A stretch of DNA of 10,246 nucleotides from Solirubrobacteraceae bacterium (GTDB taxonomy: Bacteria > Actinomycetota > Thermoleophilia > Solirubrobacterales > Solirubrobacteraceae): NCBI GenBank assembly GCA_030447005.1, contig JAUJME010000043.1, forward strand, positions 1 to 10,246, written 5' to 3'. The notes under the pieces were generated by a model that searched no databases, was not told where the DNA came from, and saw only the letters and a list, made by a program, of their open reading frames with translations. Positions 1 through 6,500 of this stretch are shown here, in pieces (within the stretch, counting starts at the first letter, position 1; each line of letters opens with the position of its first letter). The position numbers and the translations under genes are program-made.

Positions 1-1
1 G

Positions 2-895
2 AACCCCGACCTCGGCCGCGCGTCGGCGATGGAGGACTACGACAAGACCAAGGCGATGCTCAAGGGCGCCGACATGGTCTTCATCACCGCCGGCGCGGGC
101 GGCGGCACCGGCACGGGCGCCGCGCCCGTCGTCGCCCGGATCGCCCGCGAGCTCGGGGCGCTGACCGTCGGGATCGTCACGAAGCCGTTCGGCTTCGAGG
201 GGACCCGCCGGCTCCAGCAGGCCGAGCGGGGCATCGAGCTGCTCGCCGACGAGGTCGACACGCTGATCGTGGTGCCCAACAACCGGCTGCTCTCCGTGCT
301 CGACAAGGGCACGTCGATGGTCGAGGCGTTCCGCGTCGCCGACGACGTCCTGCGCCAGGGTGTGCAGGGCATCTCCGACCTCATCACGCTCCCGGGCCTG
401 ATCAACCTCGACTTCGCCGACGTGCGGACGATCATGTCCGAGGCCGGGCCGGCCCTCCTGGGCATCGGCATGGGGCAGGGGGACAAGCGGGCGCTCCAGG
501 CGGCCGAGCAGGCCGTCTCCTCGCCGCTGCTGGAGACGAGCATGGACGGGGCGCGCTCCATCCTGCTGTCGATCACCGGCGGCTCCGATCTCTCCCTGTG
601 GGAGGTCAACGAGGCGGCGAAGGCCGTCGCCGAGGCCGCCCATCCGGACGCCAACATCATCTTCGGCGCCATGGTCGACGAGAAGCTGGGCGACAACCAG
701 GTGTGGATCACGGTCGTGGCGACCGGGTTCGGCGACCCGCGCCAGGCCCGGCGCACCGAGGAGCCGGCCCGCTTCCGCGAGCCGGCGGGCGAGCCGCGCG
801 TGCGGCGCGCCGAGCCGGTCCGCGACCGCCAGCCCGCGCGGATCTCGCGCTCGTCGGTCGACGTGGACGTCCCGGAGTTCATCCCGCGGTTCTGA
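2..895 (+). CDS. ftsZ: Cell division protein FtsZ (5' end outside window)
   Basis: FtsZ is the tubulin-like GTPase that polymerises into the cytokinetic Z ring on the inner face of the membrane. The reading frame is open from base 2, so the ATG at 29 is internal; 297 residues are present and roughly the first 70-80 of the family are missing. The tubulin signature GGGTGTG lies at 98-118. The T7 synergy loop NLDFAD at 404-421 supplies the two aspartates that complete GTP hydrolysis in the neighbouring subunit. The globular part ends near 735. A short linker rich in Arg, Glu and Pro (about 40 residues) follows, then the conserved C-terminal peptide [10 protein letters not shown], which in this family binds membrane tethers and regulators such as SepF. 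The stop TGA at 893-895 overlaps the proposed start of the next gene. Identification is secure; only the start is unseen. Confidence 0.98.
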   Translation, partial: NPDLGRASAMEDYDKTKAMLKGADMVFITAGAGGGTGTGAAPVVARIARELGALTVGIVTKPFGFEGTRRLQQAERGIELLADEVDTLIVVPNNRLLSVLDKGTSMVEAFRVADDVLRQGVQGISDLITLPGLINLDFADVRTIMSEAGPALLGIGMGQGDKRALQAAEQAVSSPLLETSMDGARSILLSITGGSDLSLWEVNEAAKAVAEAAHPDANIIFGAMVDEKLGDNQVWITVVATGFGDPRQARRTEEPARFREPAGEPRVRRAEPVRDRQPARISRSSVDVDVPEFIPRF

Positions 896-2331
896 GCGGC
901 GTCGTCGCCGCCGGGCATCCGGTCACCGCACAGGCGGGGGCGGACGTTCTGCGCAAAGGCGGCAACGCGGTCGACGCCGCGCTTGCCGCCGTGCTCACCT
1001 CCTTCGTCACCGAGCCCCTGCTGACGGGGCTCGGCGCCGGGGGCTACCTCCTGGTCGCGGGCCCGGGCCGCGAGCCCGAGCTGCTCGACTTCTTCGTCGC
1101 GACGCCCGACTCGCGCGGCCACGGCGAGCTCGAGCCGGTCGACATCTTCTTCGAGGACGCGCTGCAGGTCTTCAACATCGGCGCCGCCTCCTGTGGGGTC
1201 TACGGCAACCCGGCGGGCGTCTGCGCGGCGGCCGAGCGCTACGGGACCGTCGCGCTGGCCGAGCTCGTCCGCGGGCCGGCCGCGCTGGCGCGCGAGGGCG
1301 TGGTGGTCAACGAGCAGCAGGCCTACCTGTTCGACATCCTCGCGCCGATCGCGATCGCGACGCCCGAGTCGCGGGCGCGCTTCGCCCCGGCGGGGCGGCT
1401 GCCGGTGGTGGGCGACGTGCACCGCGACCCCGAGCTCGGCGACGCGCTCGAGCGGCTGGGCGCTGAGGGGCCCGCGCCGTTCTACACGGGCGACGTCGGC
1501 GCGGCGGTTCGCGAGTGGCTGGCCGAGCACGGCGGCGCGATCGCCGAGTGCGACCTCGCCGCGTACGAGGCGCTGGCGCGCGCGCCGGTGCAGGCGGCCT
1601 ACCACGGCCGCCAGGTGCTCACCAACCCGCCGCCGTCGGCGGGCGGCATCCTCGTCGCCTACGTGCTCGCGCTGCTCGAGCGCGGCGTCGACCTCGTCGA
1701 GGCGATGGAGCGCGCGCAGGCCGAGCGCACGCCGGGCTTCATGGAGGGGCTGTCGGACCCCGGCTTCGCGGACCGCTTCATCGCGTCGCACCTCGGCTCG
1801 ACGACGCACATCTCCGTCCTCGACGGCGAGGGGATGGCCTGCTCGGTGACCTGCACGAACGGCGAGGGCTCGGGCGTCGTGGTGCCCGGCACCGGGATCC
1901 ACCTCAACAACATGATGGGCGAGCAGGACCTCTCGCCGCTCGGCTTCTTCACCCACCCACCGGGCCGGCGGCTGCCGTCGATGATGGCGCCGACGGTGGT
2001 CCTCGGGCCGGGCGGGGAGCCCGAGCTCGTCCTCGGCTCGGCGGGCTCGAACCGCATCCGCTCGGCGATCGTGCAGGTCATCGCGAACACGGTCGACCGG
2101 GGGATGGGCCTCCAGGAGGCGGTCGACTCGCCGCGGGTGCACTTCGAGGACGGGATCGTCTACGTCGAGCCCGGGGTCGACGAGGCGCCGCTCGCCGGCC
2201 GGCAGCTCGGGCGCTTCCGCGACCGCAACCTGTTCTTCGGCGGCGTGCAGGCGGTGGGGCGCGACCCGGCGACGGGGGAGATGGCCGGCGCGGGCGACCC
2301 GCGGCGCGGCGGGGCCGTCGTGGTCGCCTGA
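892..2331 (+). CDS. ggt: Gamma-glutamyltransferase family protein, compact, no signal peptide
   Basis: This is an Ntn-hydrolase of the gamma-glutamyltransferase family, which cleaves or transfers gamma-glutamyl groups (glutathione, gamma-glutamyl peptides) after self-cleavage into large and small subunits. Family signatures are [12 protein letters not shown] near the N-terminus, NPPPSAGGI at about 245, and STTHISV, whose first Thr (Thr304, codon 1801) is the predicted nucleophile and cleavage site. [11 protein letters not shown] and GSAGSNRI follow. Homology begins almost at once after the ftsZ stop, but that frame has no ATG, GTG or TTG there. CTG at 892, inside a CTGA overlap, gives a 479-residue protein starting just before GVVAAGHP; the alternatives, GTG at 703 and 598, would run deep into ftsZ. 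There is no secretion signal, so the protein is probably cytosolic. The usual DFRE motif reads DFFV, and the segment before Thr304 is shorter than usual. Family assignment is firm; substrate and exact start are not. Confidence 0.9.
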   Translation: MSGVVAAGHPVTAQAGADVLRKGGNAVDAALAAVLTSFVTEPLLTGLGAGGYLLVAGPGREPELLDFFVATPDSRGHGELEPVDIFFEDALQVFNIGAASCGVYGNPAGVCAAAERYGTVALAELVRGPAALAREGVVVNEQQAYLFDILAPIAIATPESRARFAPAGRLPVVGDVHRDPELGDALERLGAEGPAPFYTGDVGAAVREWLAEHGGAIAECDLAAYEALARAPVQAAYHGRQVLTNPPPSAGGILVAYVLALLERGVDLVEAMERAQAERTPGFMEGLSDPGFADRFIASHLGSTTHISVLDGEGMACSVTCTNGEGSGVVVPGTGIHLNNMMGEQDLSPLGFFTHPPGRRLPSMMAPTVVLGPGGEPELVLGSAGSNRIRSAIVQVIANTVDRGMGLQEAVDSPRVHFEDGIVYVEPGVDEAPLAGRQLGRFRDRNLFFGGVQAVGRDPATGEMAGAGDPRRGGAVVVA

Positions 2332-2349
2332 GGCTGCGCGCGCTCAGCC
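2332..2349. terminator. Small hairpin between convergent ggt and nagA
   Basis: GGCTG at 2332-2336 can pair with CAGCC at 2345-2349 around an 8-base GC-rich loop. The stem lies immediately after the ggt stop and contains the nagA stop codon. The two convergent genes are only 12 bp apart, so any bidirectional termination signal would have to be here. There is no T tract on either side and the stem is only 5 bp, so this is a weak candidate. Confidence 0.2.
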
Positions 2350-3357
2350 GCGCTGCTCGCCGGCGACGAGCGTCCGCACGACCTCGAGGCGGTCGTCGAG
2401 GACGCAGACGTCGGCGGCGAGGCCGGGGGCCAGCCGGCCCACGGGGCGCTCGGGGACCAGGCGGGCGGGGACGGCGGTCGCGGCGCCGACCGCCTCCTCG
2501 AGCGGCGCGCCGAGTGCGACGAGCCGCCGCACACCGGCGATGAGCGGGACGGTCGAGCCCGCCAGCCGGCCAGGCGGGCGCGGGCGGCCGCCCAGGGTCT
2601 GCGCCACGCCGTCGGAGATCAGGCAGAGCCGCCCGCGCGCCGCGCGCCACAGGAGCGCCTCGGTCTCCGGCGCGAGGTGGGCGCCGTCGAGGATGGCGGT
2701 GACGATCACGTCGTCGCGGGCGAGCGCGGCGCCCGCCGGGCCCGGGTCGCGGTGGCCGAAGCGGCGGTGGGCGTTGAAGGCGTGAGTGAGCGCGCGGGCG
2801 CCGCGGTCGAAGGCGGCGTGCGCCGTCGCGGCGGTCGCGTCGGTGTGGCCGAGGTGGATGACGATCCCCCGGGCGTGAAGCGCCGTGACGAGCTCGAGCC
2901 CGCCGGGCAGCTCGGGCGCGAGGGTGACCGCGCCGGGGGCGGGCTCGGCGCCCAGCAGCGACGGGTCGAGCGCGCCGAGGTGCTCCGGCGGCTGCGCGCC
3001 CGGCCAGCGCGGGGAGAGGAACGGGCCCTCGAGGTGGGCGCGCAGCGGCGCGCCGGCCGCCTCGCGCAGCGCCTCGCGCGTCTGCCCAGGCGGCGCGCTG
3101 ATCAGCGTCGGGCGGTAGGCGGTCACGCCCTCCGCGGCGAGCGCGGCGGCGGCCCGGGCGTGGTCCGTGGCGCCCGCGGCGAGGAAGTCGACGCCGCCCG
3201 CGCCGTTGACCTGGAGGTCGACGAGACCGGGCACCGCGAGTCCGCCCGGCGCCGCCGGCGCGACCCCGACCTCGGCGATCCGCCCGCCCTCGATCCGCAC
3301 GTCGCCCGCCACGCGCACGCCATCGACGAGCGCGGCGGCCACCCCGATCCGCGTCAC
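2344..3357 (-). CDS. nagA: N-acetylglucosamine-6-phosphate deacetylase
   Basis: NagA hydrolyses GlcNAc-6-phosphate to glucosamine-6-phosphate and acetate in the cytoplasm, feeding recycled peptidoglycan or chitin amino sugars into central metabolism. The 337-residue protein has the amidohydrolase fold in order: the strand PGLVDLQVNG (43-52; NagA has QxN where other amidohydrolases have HxH), HLEGP with metal ligand Glu110, HLGHTDA with His171, LTHAFNA with His192, DGAH (224-227) and LISDG with the catalytic Asp249. It is slightly shorter than the E. coli enzyme (about 380). GTG at 3357 was chosen because homology begins at once (VTRIGVAAALVDG) and it forms a GTGA overlap with the stop of the upstream tusA-like gene. 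No Shine-Dalgarno is visible, which suggests coupled reinitiation. No nagB or PTS gene is nearby. Function is confident. Confidence 0.93.
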   Translation of the reverse strand: MTRIGVAAALVDGVRVAGDVRIEGGRIAEVGVAPAAPGGLAVPGLVDLQVNGAGGVDFLAAGATDHARAAAALAAEGVTAYRPTLISAPPGQTREALREAAGAPLRAHLEGPFLSPRWPGAQPPEHLGALDPSLLGAEPAPGAVTLAPELPGGLELVTALHARGIVIHLGHTDATAATAHAAFDRGARALTHAFNAHRRFGHRDPGPAGAALARDDVIVTAILDGAHLAPETEALLWRAARGRLCLISDGVAQTLGGRPRPPGRLAGSTVPLIAGVRRLVALGAPLEEAVGAATAVPARLVPERPVGRLAPGLAADVCVLDDRLEVVRTLVAGEQRG

Positions 3358-3572
3358 GGAGCGAGGCGCAGGCGCCAGGCGCCCGCCTCGTCGCGCTCGG
3401 CGGCGAACGTGCGCCCCGCGTCGGCGGCCAGCGCGCCGATGTCGACGGGCGCCTCGGGATCCGTCGCGAGGACGACGAGCGCGTCGCCCGGCGGAAGCTC
3501 GGCGAGCGCCGCGCGCGCCTTGAGCGCCGGCAGCGGGCACGCCAACCCGCGGGCGTCGAGCAGCCGATCCAT
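3354..3572 (-). CDS. TusA-family sulfur carrier protein
   Basis: This 72-residue protein belongs to the TusA/SirA/YedF family. The N-terminal motif ARGLACPLPALKA contains the family CPxP signature with Cys12, the residue that carries a persulfide in sulfur relay (thiouridine tRNA modification, molybdenum cofactor or other sulfur transfers in relatives). The length matches the family (about 75-80). The ATG at 3572 is the only sensible start and has no Shine-Dalgarno; a TANNNT box (TAGCCT, 3587-3582 on the minus strand) ends 9 bases before it, consistent with a leaderless or nearly leaderless mRNA. Its stop overlaps the nagA start by 4 bp, so the two are cotranscribed. A DsrE-family gene, the usual partner type, starts divergently 15 bp away. 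Which acceptor it serves cannot be read from the window. Confidence 0.9.
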   Translation of the reverse strand: MDRLLDARGLACPLPALKARAALAELPPGDALVVLATDPEAPVDIGALAADAGRTFAAERDEAGAWRLRLAP

Positions 3573-3577
3573 ACGAT
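3572..3577 (+). promoter_or_regulatory. Candidate -10 box for the dsrE-like gene
   Basis: TACGAT fits the actinobacterial TANNNT -10 pattern and ends 10 bases before the ATG at 3588. A transcript from it would start at or very near the start codon. No good -35 hexamer lies about 17 bp upstream. The box overlaps the first base of the divergent tusA start codon. Confidence 0.4.
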
Positions 3578-3581
3578 GGGC

Positions 3582-3587
3582 AGGCTA
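3582..3587 (-). promoter_or_regulatory. Candidate -10 box for the tusA-nagA operon
   Basis: Read on the minus strand this is TAGCCT, a TANNNT match, ending 9 bases before the tusA-like ATG at 3572. Together with TACGAT on the other strand it would make two interleaved divergent promoters in about 16 bp. No -35 match is apparent. The call rests on motif and spacing only. Confidence 0.35.
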
Positions 3588-3968
3588 ATGACCGCCCGCC
3601 CGCTCGCCGTCATCCTCGCCTCCGCCGATCTCGAGCGCCTCTACACGGGGCTCTCGCTGCTGGTCTCCGCCGCCGCGGAGGGCCGGCCGGCGCACGGCCT
3701 GGCCACCTTCGGCGCGCTGGCGCCGCTCACCGACTCCGGGCTGGCCGCCCGGGCGCGCGACGCCGCGGCGACGCCGCACCTCTCCGAGCCCGGCCGCGAC
3801 GTCTTCGCCCGCTCGCTCGGCGAGCTGCGCGACATGGCGGCGCCGTCGGTCCACGCGTGCGCCGCCGCGGTGCAGACCACCGGCCTCGAGCCGGAGGGCC
3901 TGGCCGGCGTGATCTCGACGCCGCGCTTCCTGGCCGCCCATCCCGACGCCGAGCTGGTGGTCGTGTGA
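3588..3968 (+). CDS. DsrE/DsrF-like family protein
   Basis: This 126-residue protein is of the DsrE/DsrF (TusB/C/D-like) type: a small alpha/beta fold beginning with a hydrophobic strand (PLAVILASADLERLYTGLSLL), a middle helical segment, then a strand leading into VHACAAAV with Cys91, the position at which family members hold a reactive cysteine. DsrE-type proteins exchange persulfide sulfur with TusA-type carriers, and a TusA gene lies divergently next door, so a two-protein sulfur relay is a reasonable inference. I prefer ATG 3588 over ATG 3576 (four residues longer) because the earlier codon sits within the candidate -10 TACGAT and nearly touches the divergent gene. The stop is overlapped by the lipoprotein start. 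The family call is moderately strong; the reaction is unknown. Confidence 0.75.
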   Translation: MTARPLAVILASADLERLYTGLSLLVSAAAEGRPAHGLATFGALAPLTDSGLAARARDAAATPHLSEPGRDVFARSLGELRDMAAPSVHACAAAVQTTGLEPEGLAGVISTPRFLAAHPDAELVVV

Positions 3969-4372
3969 GGCGGCTCGCGCTCGCGGCGCTCGCGCTCGGC
4001 CTGACCGGCTGCGGCTCGGCCTCCGCTGACCTCTTCGCCGTCGACCGCGAGGGGCTCGGCCGCGGCGCGAAGCTGTCGCTCCTGGTCTCCGACGACGGCA
4101 CGGTGCGCTGCAACGGCAAGGCGCCCGTCCCGCTCGGCGCCGAGCGGCTGCTCGCCGCGCGCGAGCTGGCGCGCGACCTCGGCAAGCAGGCCGCCCTGGG
4201 GCTCGAGCTGCCGCCCGGCCGCAAGGAGGACACGACCTTCACCTACCGCGCCGAGCTGTCGGAGGGGACGATCGCCTTCGCCGACTCCTCGAAGGGGATC
4301 CCGCCGACCTACACGCGCCTGGCCGCCTTCACCCGCCAGGTCTCCCGGCAGGTCTGCAAGCTGAAGCGCTGA
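3965..4372 (+). CDS. Putative small lipoprotein, unknown function
   Basis: I do not recognise this 135-residue protein as a named family. It begins with a short signal peptide (Arg2-Arg3, hydrophobic core LALAALALG) ending in a lipobox LTGC with Cys16, so it is probably exported and lipid-anchored on the outer face of the membrane. The mature part has a strand-rich start (KLSLLVSDDGTVRCNG), a helical stretch around ERLLAARELARDL (60-72), a two-strand section (FTYRAEL, TIAFAD) and a basic C-terminus. Cys49 and Cys131 could form a disulfide. GTG at 3965 was chosen because it places the signal peptide at the N-terminus and forms a GTGA overlap with the dsrE-like stop; an upstream extension in frame to 3857 would bury the signal. 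Cotranscription with a cytosolic DsrE-like protein is odd and unexplained. Confidence 0.8.
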   Translation: MRRLALAALALGLTGCGSASADLFAVDREGLGRGAKLSLLVSDDGTVRCNGKAPVPLGAERLLAARELARDLGKQAALGLELPPGRKEDTTFTYRAELSEGTIAFADSSKGIPPTYTRLAAFTRQVSRQVCKLKR

Positions 4373-4377
4373 AGGCG

Positions 4378-4390
4378 GGGCGCCGCGCCC
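4378..4390. terminator. Hairpin between convergent lipoprotein and Lon-domain genes
   Basis: GGGCG (4378-4382) can pair with CGCCC (4386-4390) around a CCG loop in the 19-bp gap between two convergent stop codons. The symmetrical position suits a bidirectional terminator. The 5-bp stem has no T tract, and such stems arise easily by chance in DNA this GC-rich. Confidence 0.25.
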
Positions 4391-4391
4391 G

Positions 4392-5018
4392 TCAGCCCGC
4401 CGGGAAGCGGACCTTGCCGTTGGAGCGCGCGCGGGCCTGCGCGCGCTCGACGAAGTCGAGCCGCTTGATCGCGGCGCGGAACAGGCGCGCGACGAGCTTG
4501 AGCCGGGCGGTCTCGGAGCGCAGGTCGAGCAGCCCCTGCTTGGCGTCGAGCCCGAACTCCACGGTCGCCGCCATCTCGTAGGCGCTCATCGCCTCGATCT
4601 CCTCGGGATCGGGCGTCTTGTCCGTCGCCTGCTCGACGAGCTCGGCGTAGGCCTCGCGCGCCGTCTCCTGCGCGCCGGGGTCGACGTCCTCGGCCTCGTC
4701 GTCGAGGAACTCGACCGTCCCGGCCGGATAGGGGAGGTCGTCCTGGCGGGCGTCGACGCGGAAGACGCGGGTGCCGCGCGCGATCAGGTTGATGCGGCCG
4801 TCGTCCATCGTCTCGAGGACCTCGGCGATCTCGCACGCGCAGCCGATCTCGCGCAACCCGTCGTCGGAGACCCACACGATGCCGAACTCCGACTCCTCGG
4901 CCAGGCAGCGGCCGATCATCGTCTTGTAGCGCTCCTCGAAGATGTGGAGCGGGACGAGCTCGCCCGGCAGTGCGACGAGGCCGAGCGGGAAGAGCGGGAA
5001 GTCGCGCACCAGCTCCAT
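4392..5018 (-). CDS. Lon substrate-binding (LAN) domain protein
   Basis: This 208-residue protein consists of the N-terminal Lon domain (PF02190 type) without the AAA+ and protease parts. The hallmark FPLFPLGLVALPGELVPLHI comes right after the start, followed by FEERYKTMI, then FGIVWVSDD and the INLIARGTRVFRV strand pair. The C-terminal half is helical and charged. Such stand-alone domains are common in actinobacteria and are thought to bind unfolded or substrate proteins; the biochemical role is not established. ATG at 5018 is chosen because homology starts two residues later; GTG 5024 would add two residues. A TACACT box lies 8 bases upstream of the ATG, so transcription may begin at the start codon. 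It diverges from the photolyase gene across 72 bp and converges with the lipoprotein gene. Confidence 0.92.
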   Translation of the reverse strand: MELVRDFPLFPLGLVALPGELVPLHIFEERYKTMIGRCLAEESEFGIVWVSDDGLREIGCACEIAEVLETMDDGRINLIARGTRVFRVDARQDDLPYPAGTVEFLDDEAEDVDPGAQETAREAYAELVEQATDKTPDPEEIEAMSAYEMAATVEFGLDAKQGLLDLRSETARLKLVARLFRAAIKRLDFVERAQARARSNGKVRFPAG

Positions 5019-5026
5019 GGGCACGG

Positions 5027-5032
5027 AGTGTA
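5027..5032 (-). promoter_or_regulatory. Candidate -10 box for the Lon-domain gene
   Basis: On the minus strand this reads TACACT, a TANNNT match, followed by 8 bases and then the ATG at 5018. That spacing would put transcription start on or next to the A of the start codon, giving a leaderless mRNA; no Shine-Dalgarno is present. No TTGACA-like element is seen at the expected distance. The rest of the 72-bp divergent gap (5019-5090) must also hold the photolyase promoter, for which only a poor match, TACCCC at 5080-5085, is visible. Confidence 0.45.
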
Positions 5033-5090
5033 CGAGCGCGGACAACGCCTTCGAGCGGTCCGGAGGCGACCCGGCGCCGTACCCCTCGCG

Positions 5091-6500
5091 ATGCCCTCCC
5101 GAGCGCTCGTCTGGTTCCGGCGCGACCTCCGCGTCCACGACAACCCGTCCCTCACCGCCGCCCACCGCGAGTTCGACGAGATCGTTCCCGTCTTCGTGGT
5201 CGACCGGCGGCTGATCCTCGGCCGCTGGCCGTCGGGGCCGCGCACGCGGTTCCTGCTCGAGTCGCTCGCCGAGCTGCGCGAGGCGCTGCGGGCGCGCGGC
5301 GGCGAGCTGATCGTCCGCGAGGGGCGCCCGGAGGACGAGCTGCCGGCGCTCGCTCGCGCGGCGGGCGCGAGCGCCGTCCTCTTCGCCCGAGACGTGTCGC
5401 CGTTCGCCGCCGGGCGCGATACCCGGACGAGCCGCGCGCTCGCCGGCGCGGGCGTGGAGCTGCGGCCCATGCCCGGCGCCTTCGTGCTCGACGACGTCGG
5501 CGCGCCGCGCACCGCCGACGGGCGGCCGTTCACCGTGTTCTCGCCCTTCCACCGCCGCTGGCGCGAGCTCGAGCTGCGCGAGGTGCACGCCGCGCCGGGT
5601 GCGCTGCGCGTGCCGGCGTGGCTCGAGGCGGGCGCGATCCCGCCGCTCGACGCGTTCGGCCTCGAGCCGGAGCTCACCGACCCGATCACGCCCGGCGAGC
5701 GCGCCGGCCGCGAGCGGATGGCGGCGTTCCTGCGCGACGACCTCGCCGCCTACGCCGAGCGCCACAACCGGCTGGCCGGCGGCACGTCGGAGCTCTCGCC
5801 CTACCTGCACTTCGGCTGCCTCTCGCCGCGCGAGCTCGTCGCGCGCGCCCGCGAGCAGGAGGGCAAGGGCCCGGAGGCCTTTGTCCGCCAGGTCGCCTGG
5901 CGCGACTTCTACGGCCACGTCCTCCTCCATCACCCCGGCAACGCGCACCACCCGTTCCAGCGGCGCTTCGAGGCGCTCGAGACGGTGGAGGACCAGGCGC
6001 TCTACGACGCGTGGCGCGAGGGGCGCACGGGCGTGCCGATCGTCGACGCCGCCATGCGCCAGCTGCTCGCCCGCGGCTGGATGCACAATCGCGCGCGGCT
6101 GATCGCCGGCTCGTTCCTCACCAAGAACCTGCACCTCGACTACCGCCTCGGCGAGGACCACTTCATGCGCCACCTGCTCTGCGGCGACGCGGCGCAGAAC
6201 AACGGCAACTGGCAGTGGGTGGCCTCGGTCGGCGTCGACCCGGCGCCCGCCTTCCGGCGCATGTTCAACCCCGTCCGCCAGCAGGAGCGCTTCGACCCCG
6301 ACGGCGAGTACGTGCGCCGCTGGGTCCCCGAGCTGCGCGACGTGCCGCCGGGCCGGCTCGCCGAGCCCCACACGATGACCGAGCTCGACCAGCGCATGGC
6401 CGGCTGCGTGATCGGCGTCGACTACCCGGCGCCGGTCGTCGACCACCGGCGCGAGCGCGAGCGTGCGCTCGAGCGCTACCGCGCGGTCCCCGCCCTATGA
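5091..6500 (+). CDS. phr: Deoxyribodipyrimidine photolyase (class I type)
   Basis: This 469-residue flavoprotein is predicted to repair UV-induced cyclobutane pyrimidine dimers with blue light. The N-terminal alpha/beta antenna domain opens with LVWFRRDLRVHDNPSL (6-21). The FAD domain shows GTSELSPYLHFGCLSPREL, the CPD-side segment RQVAWRDFYGH (Trp270), EGRTGVPIVDAAMRQL, GWMHNRARLI and the cofactor loop NNGNWQWVAS with Asn370, Trp374 and Trp376. Length and order match class I enzymes. Compared with my recollection of E. coli PhrB, Glu274 is Gln267, Trp359 is Tyr351 and no Trp occupies the Trp306 place, so photoreduction may follow another route. ATG 5091 starts just before homology; no clear Shine-Dalgarno. 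Its stop overlaps the methyltransferase ATG (ATGA). A cryptochrome-like role cannot be excluded. Confidence 0.93.
   Translation: MPSRALVWFRRDLRVHDNPSLTAAHREFDEIVPVFVVDRRLILGRWPSGPRTRFLLESLAELREALRARGGELIVREGRPEDELPALARAAGASAVLFARDVSPFAAGRDTRTSRALAGAGVELRPMPGAFVLDDVGAPRTADGRPFTVFSPFHRRWRELELREVHAAPGALRVPAWLEAGAIPPLDAFGLEPELTDPITPGERAGRERMAAFLRDDLAAYAERHNRLAGGTSELSPYLHFGCLSPRELVARAREQEGKGPEAFVRQVAWRDFYGHVLLHHPGNAHHPFQRRFEALETVEDQALYDAWREGRTGVPIVDAAMRQLLARGWMHNRARLIAGSFLTKNLHLDYRLGEDHFMRHLLCGDAAQNNGNWQWVASVGVDPAPAFRRMFNPVRQQERFDPDGEYVRRWVPELRDVPPGRLAEPHTMTELDQRMAGCVIGVDYPAPVVDHRRERERALERYRAVPAL

Noticed and set aside
37..2142. Long antisense open frame (701 codons) opposite ftsZ and ggt
   Set aside because: Its translation is low-complexity Arg/Ala/Pro/His sequence with no family motifs, as expected for the shadow of GC-rich coding DNA; the plus-strand genes have clear signatures.
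3576..3587. Earlier ATG for the dsrE-like gene at 3576
   Set aside because: It lies inside the candidate -10 box and only 4 bases from the divergent start codon; ATG 3588 fits the family start better. Not fully excluded.
2078..3613. 511-codon minus-strand frame over nagA and tusA
   Set aside because: Arg/Pro/Ala-rich out-of-frame reading of nagA; the nagA frame carries the catalytic motifs.
5019..6446. Upstream extension of the Lon-domain frame through the photolyase antisense strand
   Set aside because: The frame happens to stay open, but Lon-domain homology begins at 5018 and the extension is the antisense shadow of the photolyase.
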